From Batkoa obscura (lineage: Eukaryota > Entomophthoromycota > Entomophthoromycetes > Entomophthorales > Batkoaceae): 39,991 nt of DNA. Shown here one piece after another: positions 10,070 to 21,182 of this stretch. Location: positions 1-39,991 of the forward strand of contig JASVEC010000154.1 of assembly GCA_030770535.1 (NCBI GenBank), written 5' to 3'. The notes under the pieces are model-generated. The model had not been told where the DNA came from. It saw nothing but the letters and a program-made list of their open reading frames with translations, and searched no databases. Position numbers and translations under genes: made by a program. The first letter of the stretch is position 1. The number at the start of each line of letters is the position of its first letter.

Positions 10070-11985
10070 ATGGTGATGTTCGAAACAAATGCTAATTCAC
10101 AGCACAATGGGAAGAATAGCCCGCATAAAGAAAATTCTCCCATCATACCACCACCGCTTTCTATCTACAATGACCATTCTGAGCTAGAATCTAATATAAT
10201 TCAGTCGATTGAGCAACTAAATATAAGTCCAAGTGGTAATAAGCAATAATAAATAATTTAAACATTACTAATCAAGTTTAATTTTAGAACCACAAACCAG
10301 TAATAATGGTAATAGCCAAACATTAGATAAAAGTAAAAAGGGAAAACAGCGATGGGGAAGTCAACAGAAAAATGGATTTCCACCATCCCCTGGCCTTTCT
10401 CAAAACCAGGATTACAAAAAACATCCAAGTAAGACTATAAAAAGATTATTTATAAATAGCTAACCTCCTATTTAGTATATCAAAAAATTGAAGAAATAAA
10501 TATAAAATTACGCTCTGGTGTTATTATTTTACCGAATGAGCGCCGCAGTCCTTCACCAGAACCATTATTTAACGCTGAAGGAAAACAGGTCAATACTCGA
10601 GAAATAAGATATCGAAAGAGATTAGAAGAAGAAAGACAAAGATTAATTGAACAAGCTGTAAGTGAGGATCCTAATTTTAAACCACCTATTGAACTTAAAA
10701 AACCAGCCAAATTACAAGAAAAATATTACATACCAGTACATTTACACCCAGAAATCAATTTCATTGGGCTATTGATTGGCCCTCGTGGCAATACATTAAA
10801 ACGTATGGAACTAGATTCAGGAGCAAAGATCTCGATCCGTGGACGTGGTTCTGTTAAAGAAGGTAAACGATTTGATGCTAATGGAGTTCCAGGAAATGAT
10901 GAAGAACTTCATTGTCTCATTACTGCCGATACCTCGCATAAAATTAAGAAAGCCAAAAAACTAATTGAAAGAATTATTGAAACTGTGAGTTTATTAATTT
11001 ATTAATTTAATTAAACCAATTCATTGTTTATAGTCTGCTAGTGTTCCAGAAGGACAAAATGAATTAAAACGTCAACAGCTTCGTGAGCTTGCAGCCCTTA
11101 ATGGTACGTTAAGAGATGACGAAACTCACGCATGTGGCTGCTGTGGTATGAAGGGTCATAAAAAACATGAATGTCAAGAAAATCCTACCGGCCATAATAT
11201 TATTTGTTATTCATGCATCGATAGTGGATTGAACATGGGTGATTGCAATCATGCTACCACATTCGATAATCAAATGAATCAAGAGATGTTACATCTTATG
11301 GAGGACTCTGATCCATTATCCCCAACAAATCATCCTAAGTTTAGAAAAAATTCTCTTAGTATCTCTCTTCAGGTAATATACTTCATTGAATTAAATGCGT
11401 AAGTTTATTAAAATTATCTTAGTATCCTCATCCTAGCTTAGAATCTAATATTCCGAGTTGGAAATTAAGTGGACCTAATCCAGTTCCAAGCCCAGGAATT
11501 CCTTATAATACGCCTGTAAATGGCTACAAAAGTGACTCTACTCGTTCCTTTTTACCAGACCAAATGTCACCAGGTCTTCCTTATCTTAGTAACCAAACGC
11601 CCATCAGTGAAGTATTTCCTACAATTTTCAATCCACCAACTGAAGATAGTACTTGGGATAATATTGAAAAATCAATTTCAGCCTTTAATGAAACGCCTAT
11701 GAACCATTCACTTGGACTCAAATTTTATCCTAACCAACTTGGATCTCCAAGGCTTCCATCTCCGAAATTATTTTCTAACTCACCTAATCCCTCTTTCAAA
11801 TCATCAGAAAATTTCAAATTGTCATTAAATTCAGAAAGTACTTCACTCCCACCACCATCTAAAGATCCAGTTCTCCCTTGGGTAAAGCTTAGATTTTCAG
11901 TATGCTTTTAACATAGATTAATGTTTTATTTTAGGTATCTTTAAGTGGACCCAATGCTGGAGAAGAATCCCAACTTCCACATTAA
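10070..11985 (+). CDS. SF1: Branchpoint-binding protein, splicing factor 1
   Basis: Six exons: 10070-10235, 10288-10428, about 10476-10984, 11034-11372, 11423-11881 and 11935-11985; about 554 residues. The protein recognises the intron branch site in early spliceosome assembly. Visible parts in order: a low-complexity N-terminus with KQRWG; the signature ERRSPSPEP and [15 protein letters not shown]; a KH domain from about residue 188 with [17 protein letters not shown] (GPRG loop at about 204-207) and RGSVKEGK; a Qua2-like helix ([14 protein letters not shown]); then zinc knuckles. Knuckle 1 is complete, Cys306-X2-Cys309-X4-His314-X4-Cys319. Knuckle 2, Cys330-X2-Cys333-X9-Cys343, has Leu where His is expected. 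The tail is Pro/Ser-rich. The first ATG (10070) was preferred to one six bases later. Exon 3's exact start is uncertain by a base. Confidence 0.9.
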
Positions 11986-13215
11986 CAAATTTTCCTACAC
12001 AAAAGTTAATTTTTATAGTTAGTTTGAACAGAAAAAGCCTATTTTAACTAAGTATAAAAAAAGTTGCTGCTTTTATTAACCAATTATTAACAAATCCCCT
12101 CTTTTGTGTCCTTTTAATAGTTTAACGACCTACTAACTGAACAAAATTCAATTTAAAACTAACTTTCATTTCATCAAGAATCAAACAACCCAATTTTTTT
12201 GAATTTTATTTTTGACGTGTAATGAACTACTTTCATATGTACCCACTCAATCGTTATTAACCAAACTTTTTATTTCTCCTATATTGTTTCTTAATACTTT
12301 AGTTTATCCTCTGGCTTGCATTAATTTATTTGTAATAAATAAAAGCTGTATTGGGTCTATCGTTTATTATTTTGTATTTATATTGTTTTTTGTTTTGCTT
12401 TTTTAATATGTAAGTTGTTAGAATATATCTGAATTTTGTATTAGTATCAGTGTCCCAGAAAAATGTATTTATACTCCTTTTATAGAGATATTGAATACTA
12501 TTTCTATTATATAAATCCTATAAATAACATTTAGTATATGAGTTTTTGTAAATTTAAGTTATTTTTTAAATTTCAAGCTACTTAAAAAGTGGACAAAACA
12601 TTGAAGAAGTAAAGACATTCAGTATATTGTTTTTATCCAAATATTTTGAATTAAGAAAAAATCTGTTAAAATGATATTTCAATAGATGGAAATGATATTT
12701 AATAAAAAATATATCGAAATCAACAAATCATTTTTTAGTTTATCATAAAGATTTAAAGTAAAAAGGTATATGATATTTTTGGCAATATTACAAAATTTAA
12801 AGAATCAAATAAACAGAAACAGATTTATGACTGATCTAATATTTGATCTATAAAGTAAAAGTGCTTGTCCATGTAAACCAATGAAAAAAGTATATACAAA
12901 AAGCTAGAAGGCATATGTTGATAACTCTTAAAAAGACTAATTTTCTTATATTTTTACTGCCCCTTATTTTTAATCTACTTTGTACTCATTTAAATATTAA
13001 ACTATCACATATTTTGCCCATAAATTTCCATTAAAAACCATGAGTTATTTCATTGATATCTAAACTGAGAACTCAAAGCTAATAGTGTTATAAAAACTTT
13101 AACTGATTAACATTTATTAAAATAAATACTAAAAAATAGAAACTAACTATTATAATTTAATTTAAGCATAAAAAGTAGTATTTGACAACAAGAAAACAAA
13201 CAAAACTATTTTTTG
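11986..13215. other. Convergent intergenic region (SF1 / TRS20 3' ends)
   Basis: AT-rich sequence between two converging genes. A hydrophobic frame at 12212-12406 has no ATG-led domain or family resemblance and is not accepted as a gene. No repeat family member was found here. Confidence 0.5.
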
Positions 13216-13771
13216 TTATAAATATCTTTTAGCAACAGCACGTACTTTAAGGTCAAATTCTTTGCTATTGATCTTGTTATTGACATCATAAAATGGATTT
13301 AATAATACCTAAAAAATTAAGTACAGTTTAAAAAATAATGAGAGAAATTACTTTCAAATACAACTCATGTACTTCGATGAAAAAACTTCTAATCGAATCC
13401 TCATTTTGAACTCCATGCATTAACATAAACTTTACATAGCTTGGTGTAACATAAGCTGATATTAACCAATCGTTAAACTTATCCACTGTTTTTAAATATC
13501 TAATCATGGCCTGTTATTATCTTGATTTTACTAAATTATAATTAACCTTACAAATCTTTGTTTAGCCACATTACATCTTCCACAATATCCAATGCGCCAT
13601 GTACAATAAACTGATTTAAATGTTTATACTCTTCACCCTTGACTTCTAGTTCAATGCTAATAATCTTTTATATCCTTTATTAGTTACCTTATTATTATTT
13701 GTTGAATATCCAAACTCCGCTTCATAAATTGGATTGTCTTTTAATCCTACTATAGCAAAATAATATGACAT
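13216..13771 (-). CDS. TRS20: TRAPP complex subunit Trs20/sedlin (TRAPPC2)
   Basis: Four exons read on the minus strand: 13688-13771, 13552-13637, 13352-13499 and 13216-13308, giving 136 residues (the human protein has 140). It is a longin-fold core subunit of TRAPP tethering complexes acting in ER-Golgi and Golgi traffic. The reading gives MSYYFAIVGLKDNPIYEAEF, then HLNQFIVHGALDIVED, MWLNKDLYLKTVDKFN, SFFIEVHELYLK and LLNPFYDVN. These match sedlin landmarks (FVIVGHHDNPVFEMEF, HLNQFIAHAALD, YLKTVDKFNEW, NPFYE). Introns are 50, 52 and 43 bases. The acceptors of introns 1 and 2 were chosen because nearer AGs break the frame. The gene converges on SF1. Confidence 0.88.
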
Positions 13772-14769
13772 TTTAAAAAGAGAATAAAAATAAGTAAATA
13801 CTACATCAGTTTAATGGCCCAATAAAAAAGAACCAATTAAGAGTTGTAATTATAAACATAGATTTAAAGACTATTTGTTGAAATAAATAGTAATATTTAA
13901 AATCTACTAAATAACTATACTCCAGCCATGAAAAATAGCATAACATGGCATGATTTGTAAATTATGTATTGTTTGTAATGATAGAATATACCTATGGTAT
14001 AAATTATGAAATACTATGAAGTTTAAGCATTTTTAAAATAAAGCTCAATAAAACTAACATATACATTATCGAGAAAGTCAGAACACTCCTAGCCATATTA
14101 GGGAATAAATAATATTTAATATTAGTTTAAAAAATGCTAATCATCACTACTACAACTATAACAGTTAAAATAAAATCAAGTATTTTGGAAATTCCAGAAA
14201 AAACTAAGCAATTTTTACAGTTTTTGCAATTCAATTTTTTTTAACTGATAGACTAAAATAAAGAATATTGGAAACAATGTAGATTTAAGAGGGATTAGTT
14301 ATAATTTTAGTACTGTTAATTTATTTATTCATTTTTTATAGCTTCTGAATCTAGTGAAATAAGAAGCTTGATAAAATAATAAGAATCTTCTTATTTATTA
14401 TAATTTTAATTGTAACAGGTATAATTAAAAGTTGTGATAAAATCTATAGATTTGTTATTAAAAAGCAAAAATATCTGATATGGTTTTATTATTTTATTAT
14501 AGTTTGAATTATAAGTCAGCAAAATTTCACTAAATTTAATAAAAATTCCTAGATTAACAAGATTTCTATTAATATTAACCAAAATTGTAATATATAAATG
14601 AATACATGTTCTTGTAAAACCTAGTTAAAAAATGTTTGTTATTGACTGGGTTATATCCAGTATTACAGACTTGCTATTAAATAAATAAATTATTTCAACG
14701 TTATAACTATATTATTAATACATTACTCTAAACCAATAAATAGCTGCATGGAAGGGAATGGCCACCCTT

Positions 14770-15206
14770 TGTAAAATCTGGTACTCAGTGATTAGAGTCA
14801 AAAGCAGCTTTTACTTGGTTGACTAGTTGTAAGTCAGAAGGTCTTAGTCTATGTAACTAAGTTAGACTTGACTTATAAACAATAGCACATAATAGGCTAC
14901 AAACTATGTAAGACAAATAGAATAGACAATACTATTGCAAAATCTACGTAAAATAGTATAGAAAGATTTAATGGCTTTATTAAAAGTAATGACATCAGGG
15001 AATAATTCAGTTAAAAAGCTCCCTTTATACTTCAATAAGTATGGATATCAAAATGAGAGGATAATATTCTTCCGATGGGAAGTTGGAAATTTTCGCAACA
15101 AATCAAAATAAAAGGTTTGGGATTGATTGTGCCTGAACTCGAGAATACAACTTAAGTGATTGTTATGTTATAATCAATCATAGAGCTGACAAAGTGATAT
15201 TTCACA
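14770..15206 (-). mobile_element. Solo LTR-like repeat, copy 1
   Basis: 437 bases, related along its whole length to copies 2 and 3 but inverted. It ends in CA and is flanked by CCTT on both sides (14766-14769, 15207-15210), a likely 4-base target duplication. TG...CA-type termini, a TATA-like internal block and the lack of any coding interior fit a solo LTR fossil. A short DNA element with an 8-base inverted repeat is the alternative. Clearly diverged from its siblings, so not recent. Confidence 0.6.
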
Positions 15207-15448
15207 CCTTAAAATTATATATATTTTATTAATAATAATAAGTTGTTAATTTTACTATAGTTATAAATAAATATCTTACATTTTAAAATTAACTAATTAG
15301 TATTTTTTATTTTGTCTAATACTTTAAAGTTATTTTTTTATTATAAAAGATTTTTAAAATGTTTATTAATTATATTTTTTCTACAATGTTTAGCAGAAAA
15401 ACTAAAATCAATATTTAAATTACTATTTACTTTTATAAATTTTTGAAC

Positions 15449-15551
15449 ATATGGGAATGTATTTTTTTGTTTGAACTTTACTAGCAATCTTTCTACTCAG
15501 ATAGTGTTTAGAAAATAGAAAAAGTGATGAAACCAGAAAACATCCCTATAT
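15449..15551 (-). repeat. Foldback repeat, copy D
   Basis: Starts ATATGGGAATGTATTTTTTTG and ends AAACATCCCTATAT, with the core block CTACTCAGATAGTGTTTAG. More diverged than copies C and G. Confidence 0.65.
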
Positions 15552-15663
15552 ACTACAAAAACGAGGTTTAAAGTAGTTTTTCATATCTACTTACATACTA
15601 GTTTTTGTAAATTTTATAAATAGAAGCTTTTTAATTATTAAATCAATTGAATAGTTTTTTTTA

Positions 15664-15771
15664 TATATTGGGGGCGTTTTTTTTGACTTCATTATTTTTT
15701 CCATCTTTTATAGTGCTATTTTACTAGAAAAATTGAGTAAAATTCTTGAATACAAAAGTACATCCCCATAT
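15664..15771 (+). repeat. Foldback repeat, copy E
   Basis: Starts ATATTGGGGGCGTTTTTTTTG and ends AAAAGTACATCCCCATAT. The centre TATAGTGCTATTTTACT is a changed form of the AAGCGCTATTTGAG core. Confidence 0.65.
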
Positions 15772-16167
15772 GTTGAATTATAGTTTAACATTTTAGATAA
15801 ATAATTAAAATAAACTCTGTTTATTATTTTATTTTTTAAATATAAAGCATCAAGCCTTAATATTAGTATAGCTTATTTATTATACTATTTTAAATTTTTT
15901 ATATTCATATTTTATTAAAAATTTTATCGTATAACTTTTATTATATAACTCTTTGATAGTTTTATTAAACATGTTTTTTGAGTATTAATATAAAACTTAT
16001 AATTTATACGACTTTTTTTTATTAAAAGACTTTATATCTTTGTTTCATTTTCTATCGTTATGCTTATTTTATTTTTACTAAATTTTGACAAAATAATTGA
16101 ACTATTAGATAAATATTACATGACAATTTTAATTTACTCTTTGTATTTTTGATAATAAATTATAATG

Positions 16168-16204
16168 TTAATAAAACTCTTAAATACAAAAATACATCCC
16201 CATT
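16168..16204 (+). repeat. Foldback repeat, partial copy F
   Basis: Only the right end is present: AATAAAACTCTTAAATAC, then AAAAATACATCCCCAT. The left half is missing. Confidence 0.55.
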
Positions 16205-16340
16205 TATTGGTTTTTATTTCCTGTTTTTTTAAAGCATTAATTTTATACATTGCTTAATTAAATTTACTTTTGTTAATAATAAACTTTAATATTTTTTATT
16301 TTATTTTGTTTTATTATAAAATTCTATAAACTTTGGGTTG

Positions 16341-16804
16341 TGTGAAATATCACTTTGTCAGTCTCATGATTAATTATAGCATAATAATCGTCTAAGCTGT
16401 TGTGTTCTCGAGTTCAGAGCAAATCAATCCCACGTCCTTAGTTTGATTTGCTATGAGGATTTCTATCTTCGTCTCAAAGAATATTGTCCTCCTGTTTCGA
16501 TATTCATACTTATTGGAGTATAAAAGAGATTTTAAAACATGATAGCTCGAGGCTTTTTAACTGAATTATTCCCTGATATCTCGAACATTTAACAAAGCCA
16601 CCAAATTTTCTTAATAGTATCTTACGTACATTTTACATTAGTATTGTCTATTCTATTTGTCTTACATAGTCTGTAGCCTATTACGTACTATTCTACATAA
16701 TTCAAGTCTATCTTAGTCACATAAACTAAAACCTTTCGACTTATAGTGTAGTCAACCAAGCAATAGCTGTTTTTGACTCCAAACACTGAGTACCAGATTT
16801 CACA
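16341..16804 (+). mobile_element. Solo LTR-like repeat, copy 2
   Basis: 464 bases beginning TGTGAAAT and ending ATTTCACA, that is TG...CA with an 8-base terminal inverted repeat. It carries a TATAAAAGAG block near 16519. The flanks GTTG and ATTG are a near-match target duplication. No internal coding region links it to copy 3, only 115 bases away, so each appears to be a separate solo fossil. Confidence 0.6.
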
Positions 16805-16919
16805 ATTGTTATGAATAGCTATTAAAGTTAGTGTAAACGAATCACAGTGTTTATATAGTATGCTTTCATTTATTGTATTGACATTTTTGAAAATTTTAAA
16901 AATTAATTATAAAAGCTTA

Positions 16920-17380
16920 TGTGAAATATTACTTTATCAGCTCTATGATTGATTATAACATAACAATTACTTAAGTTATTGTATTCTCGAGTTCAGACAC
17001 AATCAACCCCAAGCTCTTATTTTGATTTGCTATGAGAAGTTCTGTCAAGTGATTTTGAAGGGCATTATCCTTCTCATTTTGATATCCATACTTGTCAGAG
17101 TATAAAAGAGCTTTTAGAGTATAGTAGCTTAAGGTTTTTTAACTGAACTATTCCCTGGTATTTCATACTTTTAAAACCACTAAATCTTTTTAATAGTATT
17201 TTAGATGGATTTTACAGTAGTGTTGCCTATTCTATTTGTCTTACATAGTCTATAGCCTATTATGTGCTATTGTTTATAAGTCAAGTCTAACTTAGTTACA
17301 TAGACTAAGACCTTCTGACTTACGACTAGTCAACTAAGCAAAAGCTGCTTTTGGCTCTAATTGAGTATCAAATTTCACAC
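16920..17380 (+). mobile_element. Solo LTR-like repeat, copy 3
   Basis: 461 bases beginning TGTGAAAT and ending ATTTCACA, collinear with copy 2 and with a TATAAAAGAG block near 17102. It is flanked on both sides by CTTA (16916-16919, 17381-17384). The intact flanking repeat and defined termini support an independent insertion. Confidence 0.6.
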
Positions 17381-18673
17381 TTATATTTTACTTTAATTTT
17401 AATAAAAAGCAATGTCAAACAACTACATTTTATATATTATATGTCTATCAAACATTCAATAAAAATAAAATAATTAAAATAAGTCTTTTAAGTTGAATTT
17501 TGTTATTTAATTTTAAGCTTTTTAAATTTAATTAACTATATATTAAGGACTTAAATTCAACTTAAAATTTAGGTTAATTTTAAGTAAATTCTGGAACCAA
17601 TTTAGACATCCCCATATGTAAAATTATTATTTTCAATTTATCCTCTAAGCCGGTTTGGCTATTATATAAAGTAATTGGACATAAAAACTCTAATTTAGTA
17701 ATCCAAGAATTTTTTATTAATTTACTATATAATACACAAATGACTTTTTAAAAATATTAACTCGATTCGACTTCAGGAGATACACTCAAAGTGACCATAC
17801 TGTAGGTTACTATTATTACTTAATATCGGAACCTTAAAAAATTCCAAAGAGATTCAACCTCTGGTTTAATGCCAAAGCCCAATTAACTTGTTATACTCAA
17901 AAGCGTTATAATTTTTATGTACAATTTTCGATAATATTTTATTCATAACAGAAGTTATCTATTATAAAATAGATTCTGGTTTATTTCTTTCATTTCTTTT
18001 AAAGTCTTATCTCATTGTAAAGTTTATCAATAAACACATACACTAAAACGCTTTTAGTAAAATATTTCTCTAAAATGTTATTACCTTTTAAATAATTTTA
18101 TACATTATTTTAAATTGGCTTAGTTAATATAAGGTTTTACATACCGGTTTTAATGAAAAATTATTCATTACCTTGAGTATGATATTCTCTTATACCTTAA
18201 AACTAAGTTAGGATAAAACTCATTGAATAATGAATAAACTATTTTTTCAACAAATAACAGTATAATTAAAATAATCAACACCTCAATTACAAACTTTATT
18301 TCAATTATACTTACAGTAAGCTTATAATCATCCCAACTCCGCCTTATTATTGCTGATTAATTTATTAAAAATCTTGTACCGAAATAATGATTAAAGCAAT
18401 TTATTTGATTTTTTAGCTGAACAAATGATCATTATCACTCGACACCAAGCGATCATAAAATCAAAACTAGCTATTCAACAACTACCAAAAAAAGCAACTT
18501 GTAAAAAAAGCAAAATTTTATGGGTAAACACATTAATCATTATTGAACCTTACCAAAACTATTAACTAAGATTATTCTTAAAAACTATGTATTCTTAAGT
18601 AAGAAAATATTATATATTATCAATTTGTACATTAATAAGTTTTTTATTTCTTTTTCATTTTTATCATTTTTCA

Positions 18674-19871
18674 ATGGATTTTACAAAAAAAGAAATGGAC
18701 ACCCTTGGACTAACGAACACTATATGCACTTCACTTTCAATTTTAGGCGCTGTCTTAGTAATAGGGCATCATTTTATAATTAGGAAGCCACAGACTATAG
18801 TATCTAGGATACTTGTATTTATGGCATTTTCTGATTTATTTACATCTTCCTTCAAAGCTATACCAATGTAAAACTATGATATGTATTTAAGTACTTTTTT
18901 TTAACTTTTTGATAGAGAAACAGTTGCGAAAGATGATGCATTATGCCAAACTCAGGCTTTCTTTGTACAGTTTGGAAATCTATCCCATATTCTGTGGTCT
19001 TTGGTCTTATCTTTGTATTTATTTCTGTTATTTTATAAAAGATGGACCATGATGCAATTAATAAAGATACAAAAATACGATTGGATGATGTGTATCTTAC
19101 TTCCATTTATCGTTGCTTTAATACCATTGATGTTTGTTAATTTCGAACCAAAAGTTTATTCTGCTACAAAGCTTTGGTAAGTAAATATAATGTATGTTGA
19201 GTTGAAATTAATTGCTATTTTATAGGTGCTGGATCCCCAAAAAATACTATTATATTCAATTAATAGTTCATTTTGTACCTTTATGGCTGGCTTTTCTTTA
19301 TACTTTGTTTAATTATTCAATGATTGCAAAGAGGATATGGACGTATAGATATTCCGATTTTGATAAAATGACAGCTTATTCAAAATATTCATTTTCAAGA
19401 GCAGCAACTTTGTGTTTGTTATTATTCTTAATCACTTGGATTCCAAGTACTTGTAACAGGGTATACTCGATGATATACGATACTGAAAGTTTTGGATTAA
19501 ATATGTACCAAGGAATCTTTTCTGGACTAAGGGGTTTTAATTACTTTTTGTTGTACGCTTTCTTCCAGATTACAGTTTTAATTAAGAAGAAGAACAACCC
19601 AGATGGAGTTACTATGGCAGATAATGGGTTTATGGGCTCAAATCTAAGCAAAGATGATGCAACTGCATTAAATATGTTTAATAATAGAGTTAATAGAAGG
19701 GCTGATACAGATACCGATTCATTGCAAATCTTTGTATCTGATAACTCAAATCCTCGACAAGCCGATATAGTATATTCAAGTAATGAAGATCCTGCCTTCG
19801 GTAACTCGTTAAGCTCAGTTTCAACAATTGGGAAAACGGTAGTTGAAGCTGTTAAGAAACCATATAATTAA
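18674..19871 (+). CDS. Seven-helix receptor, cAMP-receptor-like (class E) GPCR
   Basis: Three exons: 18674-18867, 18916-19176 and 19226-19871, giving 366 residues. The split frames join into one protein with about seven hydrophobic segments: residues about 14-34 (TSLSILGAVLVIGHHFI), one ending near 62, then segments around LWSLVLSLYLFLLFY, WMMCILLPFIVALIPLMF, LIVHFVPLWLAFLYTLF, ATLCLLLFLITWIPS and FNYFLLYAFFQITVLI. A Trp-Cys-Trp motif (WCWIPKKYY) before helix 5 and the overall layout resemble Dictyostelium cAMP-receptor-like proteins. A cytoplasmic tail of about 80 residues follows, rich in Asn, Asp and Ser. Short N-terminus, no signal peptide. It probably couples to heterotrimeric G proteins; the ligand cannot be told. 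Introns are 48 and 49 bases. Confidence 0.85.
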
Positions 19872-20410
19872 TATTACAAAGTATCTAAGCTAAATTAATG
19901 CTCTTCATTATCATTTATAATCTTTATAATCTTTATAATTCGCTTTGTATAAGTAACATGTCTCAAACTATAAATAAAATCATTCTTAATATAATAGACA
20001 TTAATTTTCTGTTTTTCTAAAACTGATGTGCAATTTAAATATGACTCTGTTGCTTAATATTTATTTCAAGTTTCAAATATTAGTAAATTTTCGATTAATA
20101 ATAGATTAGCTATAAGAACTGTAAATAATAACATGTTGCATTAATAAATTGCTATTATTCTTAACCCCTTTACCATAAATTTTATTATACTAATAAATTC
20201 TCATAAAATTAAAGTTAACTTAATTGTCAAATTGCTTCAATATCTAGATCAATGAACAGAAAATAAAAATATAATTAGTAAACCAAGCCAAAAGCGAAAA
20301 TAAAATTAAGTTTTGTAAATGGATGATGGTTTTTGCAATAAAGTCATTTTTGCAATGATACAAATCAAACTAGAAATGACTATTCAATTGAAGAATGCTT
20401 TATACAAAAA
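19872..20410. other. Intergenic region, GPCR to LAMTOR4
   Basis: AT-rich, with a small TCTTTATAA triplication near 19918-19940 just past the GPCR stop. It must contain the LAMTOR4 promoter. No other feature seen. Confidence 0.5.
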
Positions 20411-20802
20411 ATGGATCCCACCTTTGAAAAGTTATCGAATATTCATGGCCACTCAGGGTCAATTTCTATTGATAAAGAAGGCAATCTACTACTAGTAAGT
20501 ATTATAGCCTAATTTTGAATAATTGATTTATATTTAAAGAGTAATGGTGAGTGCCAAGATACCCATCCAAACCATGAGAATAGTTATACAAAAACGATAT
20601 ATAATTTAATTCAAGATGTAAACCAACTTATCACAAAAAGTGAAAACCCAGAAACATTTGAAAAGATAACAAGTATTTTATTTATTTATTTCTTTTTATT
20701 GTTTTATTTAATGTTCTTTTAGTTGGTTATAGTGACTCTGAAATTGGATTCACTGTTTTTAATTCTAAAATTTATGGAGTTAAGAAGTCATTAACAAAAT
20801 AA
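20411..20802 (+). CDS. LAMTOR4: Ragulator subunit LAMTOR4-like
   Basis: Three short exons, 20411-20494, 20540-20672 and 20723-20802, encode 98 residues; human LAMTOR4 has 99. The reading is MDPTFEKLSNIHGHSGSISI, then DKEGNLLLSNGE, a helix with YTKTIYNLIQDVNQL, and FEKITIGYSDSEIGFTVF then NSKIYGVKKS. This follows the LAMTOR4 pattern (LERIPDQLGYLVL..GAVLASSGDLEND...[27 protein letters not shown]). LAMTOR4 is a roadblock-type subunit of Ragulator, which anchors Rag GTPases to the lysosome or vacuole for TORC1 signalling. Introns (45 and 50 bases) have GTAAGT and GTATTT donors. Assignment rests on a short protein matched by eye. Confidence 0.72.
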
Positions 20803-21182
20803 ATCATTTAATTTAAGTAGGACCATTCTGTTTAATGCATGATGCTGTGTTGACCCATTCAAATAATGTGTTAATTGTAACTTGAGAGTATTTAACAATT
20901 AGAAAATAAAATAAACTGATGAGAAAATTAAAATCTATATGATTAAATACATGTTTTACTGTAAATTAGGATATCTAGTAAATTCTTAAGCATTATATAT
21001 TTATATATACTATGATTTTAAGTAAAAAGAACATGTATTTGTATTTGTAAAATAATAATAATAGTTTAGTAGGTTTATTTTTTAATAACATAGTAGAATA
21101 CATTACATTTAAATGAAAGGATTGAAAAAGCGAGATATTTGGATAGAAACTAAAATTATGGTTAAATATAGAATTTATGAAA
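20803..21182. other. Convergent intergenic region (LAMTOR4 / PEX13 3' ends)
   Basis: Contains the 3' untranslated parts of two converging genes. AT-rich; no repeat or RNA gene recognised. Confidence 0.5.

Larger units (their letters stand above)
13772..18673. other. 4.9-kb gene desert rich in repeats
   Basis: No coding gene was detected on either strand. It contains three LTR-like repeats (14770-15206, 16341-16804, 16920-17380), foldback copies at 15449-15551 and 15664-15771, a partial copy at 16168-16204 and a possible terminal remnant near 17606-17618. It is the main repeat accumulation site of the window. Confidence 0.65.

Noticed and set aside
12212-12406. Hydrophobic 64-residue frame after SF1
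   Set aside because: AT-rich sequence commonly yields such Phe/Leu/Ile-rich frames; no ATG context, neighbours or homologue support it.
14770-17380. A complete LTR retroelement between copies 1 and 2 or between 2 and 3
   Set aside because: Copy 1 is inverted relative to copy 2, copies 2 and 3 are only 115 bases apart, and no coding interior is present.
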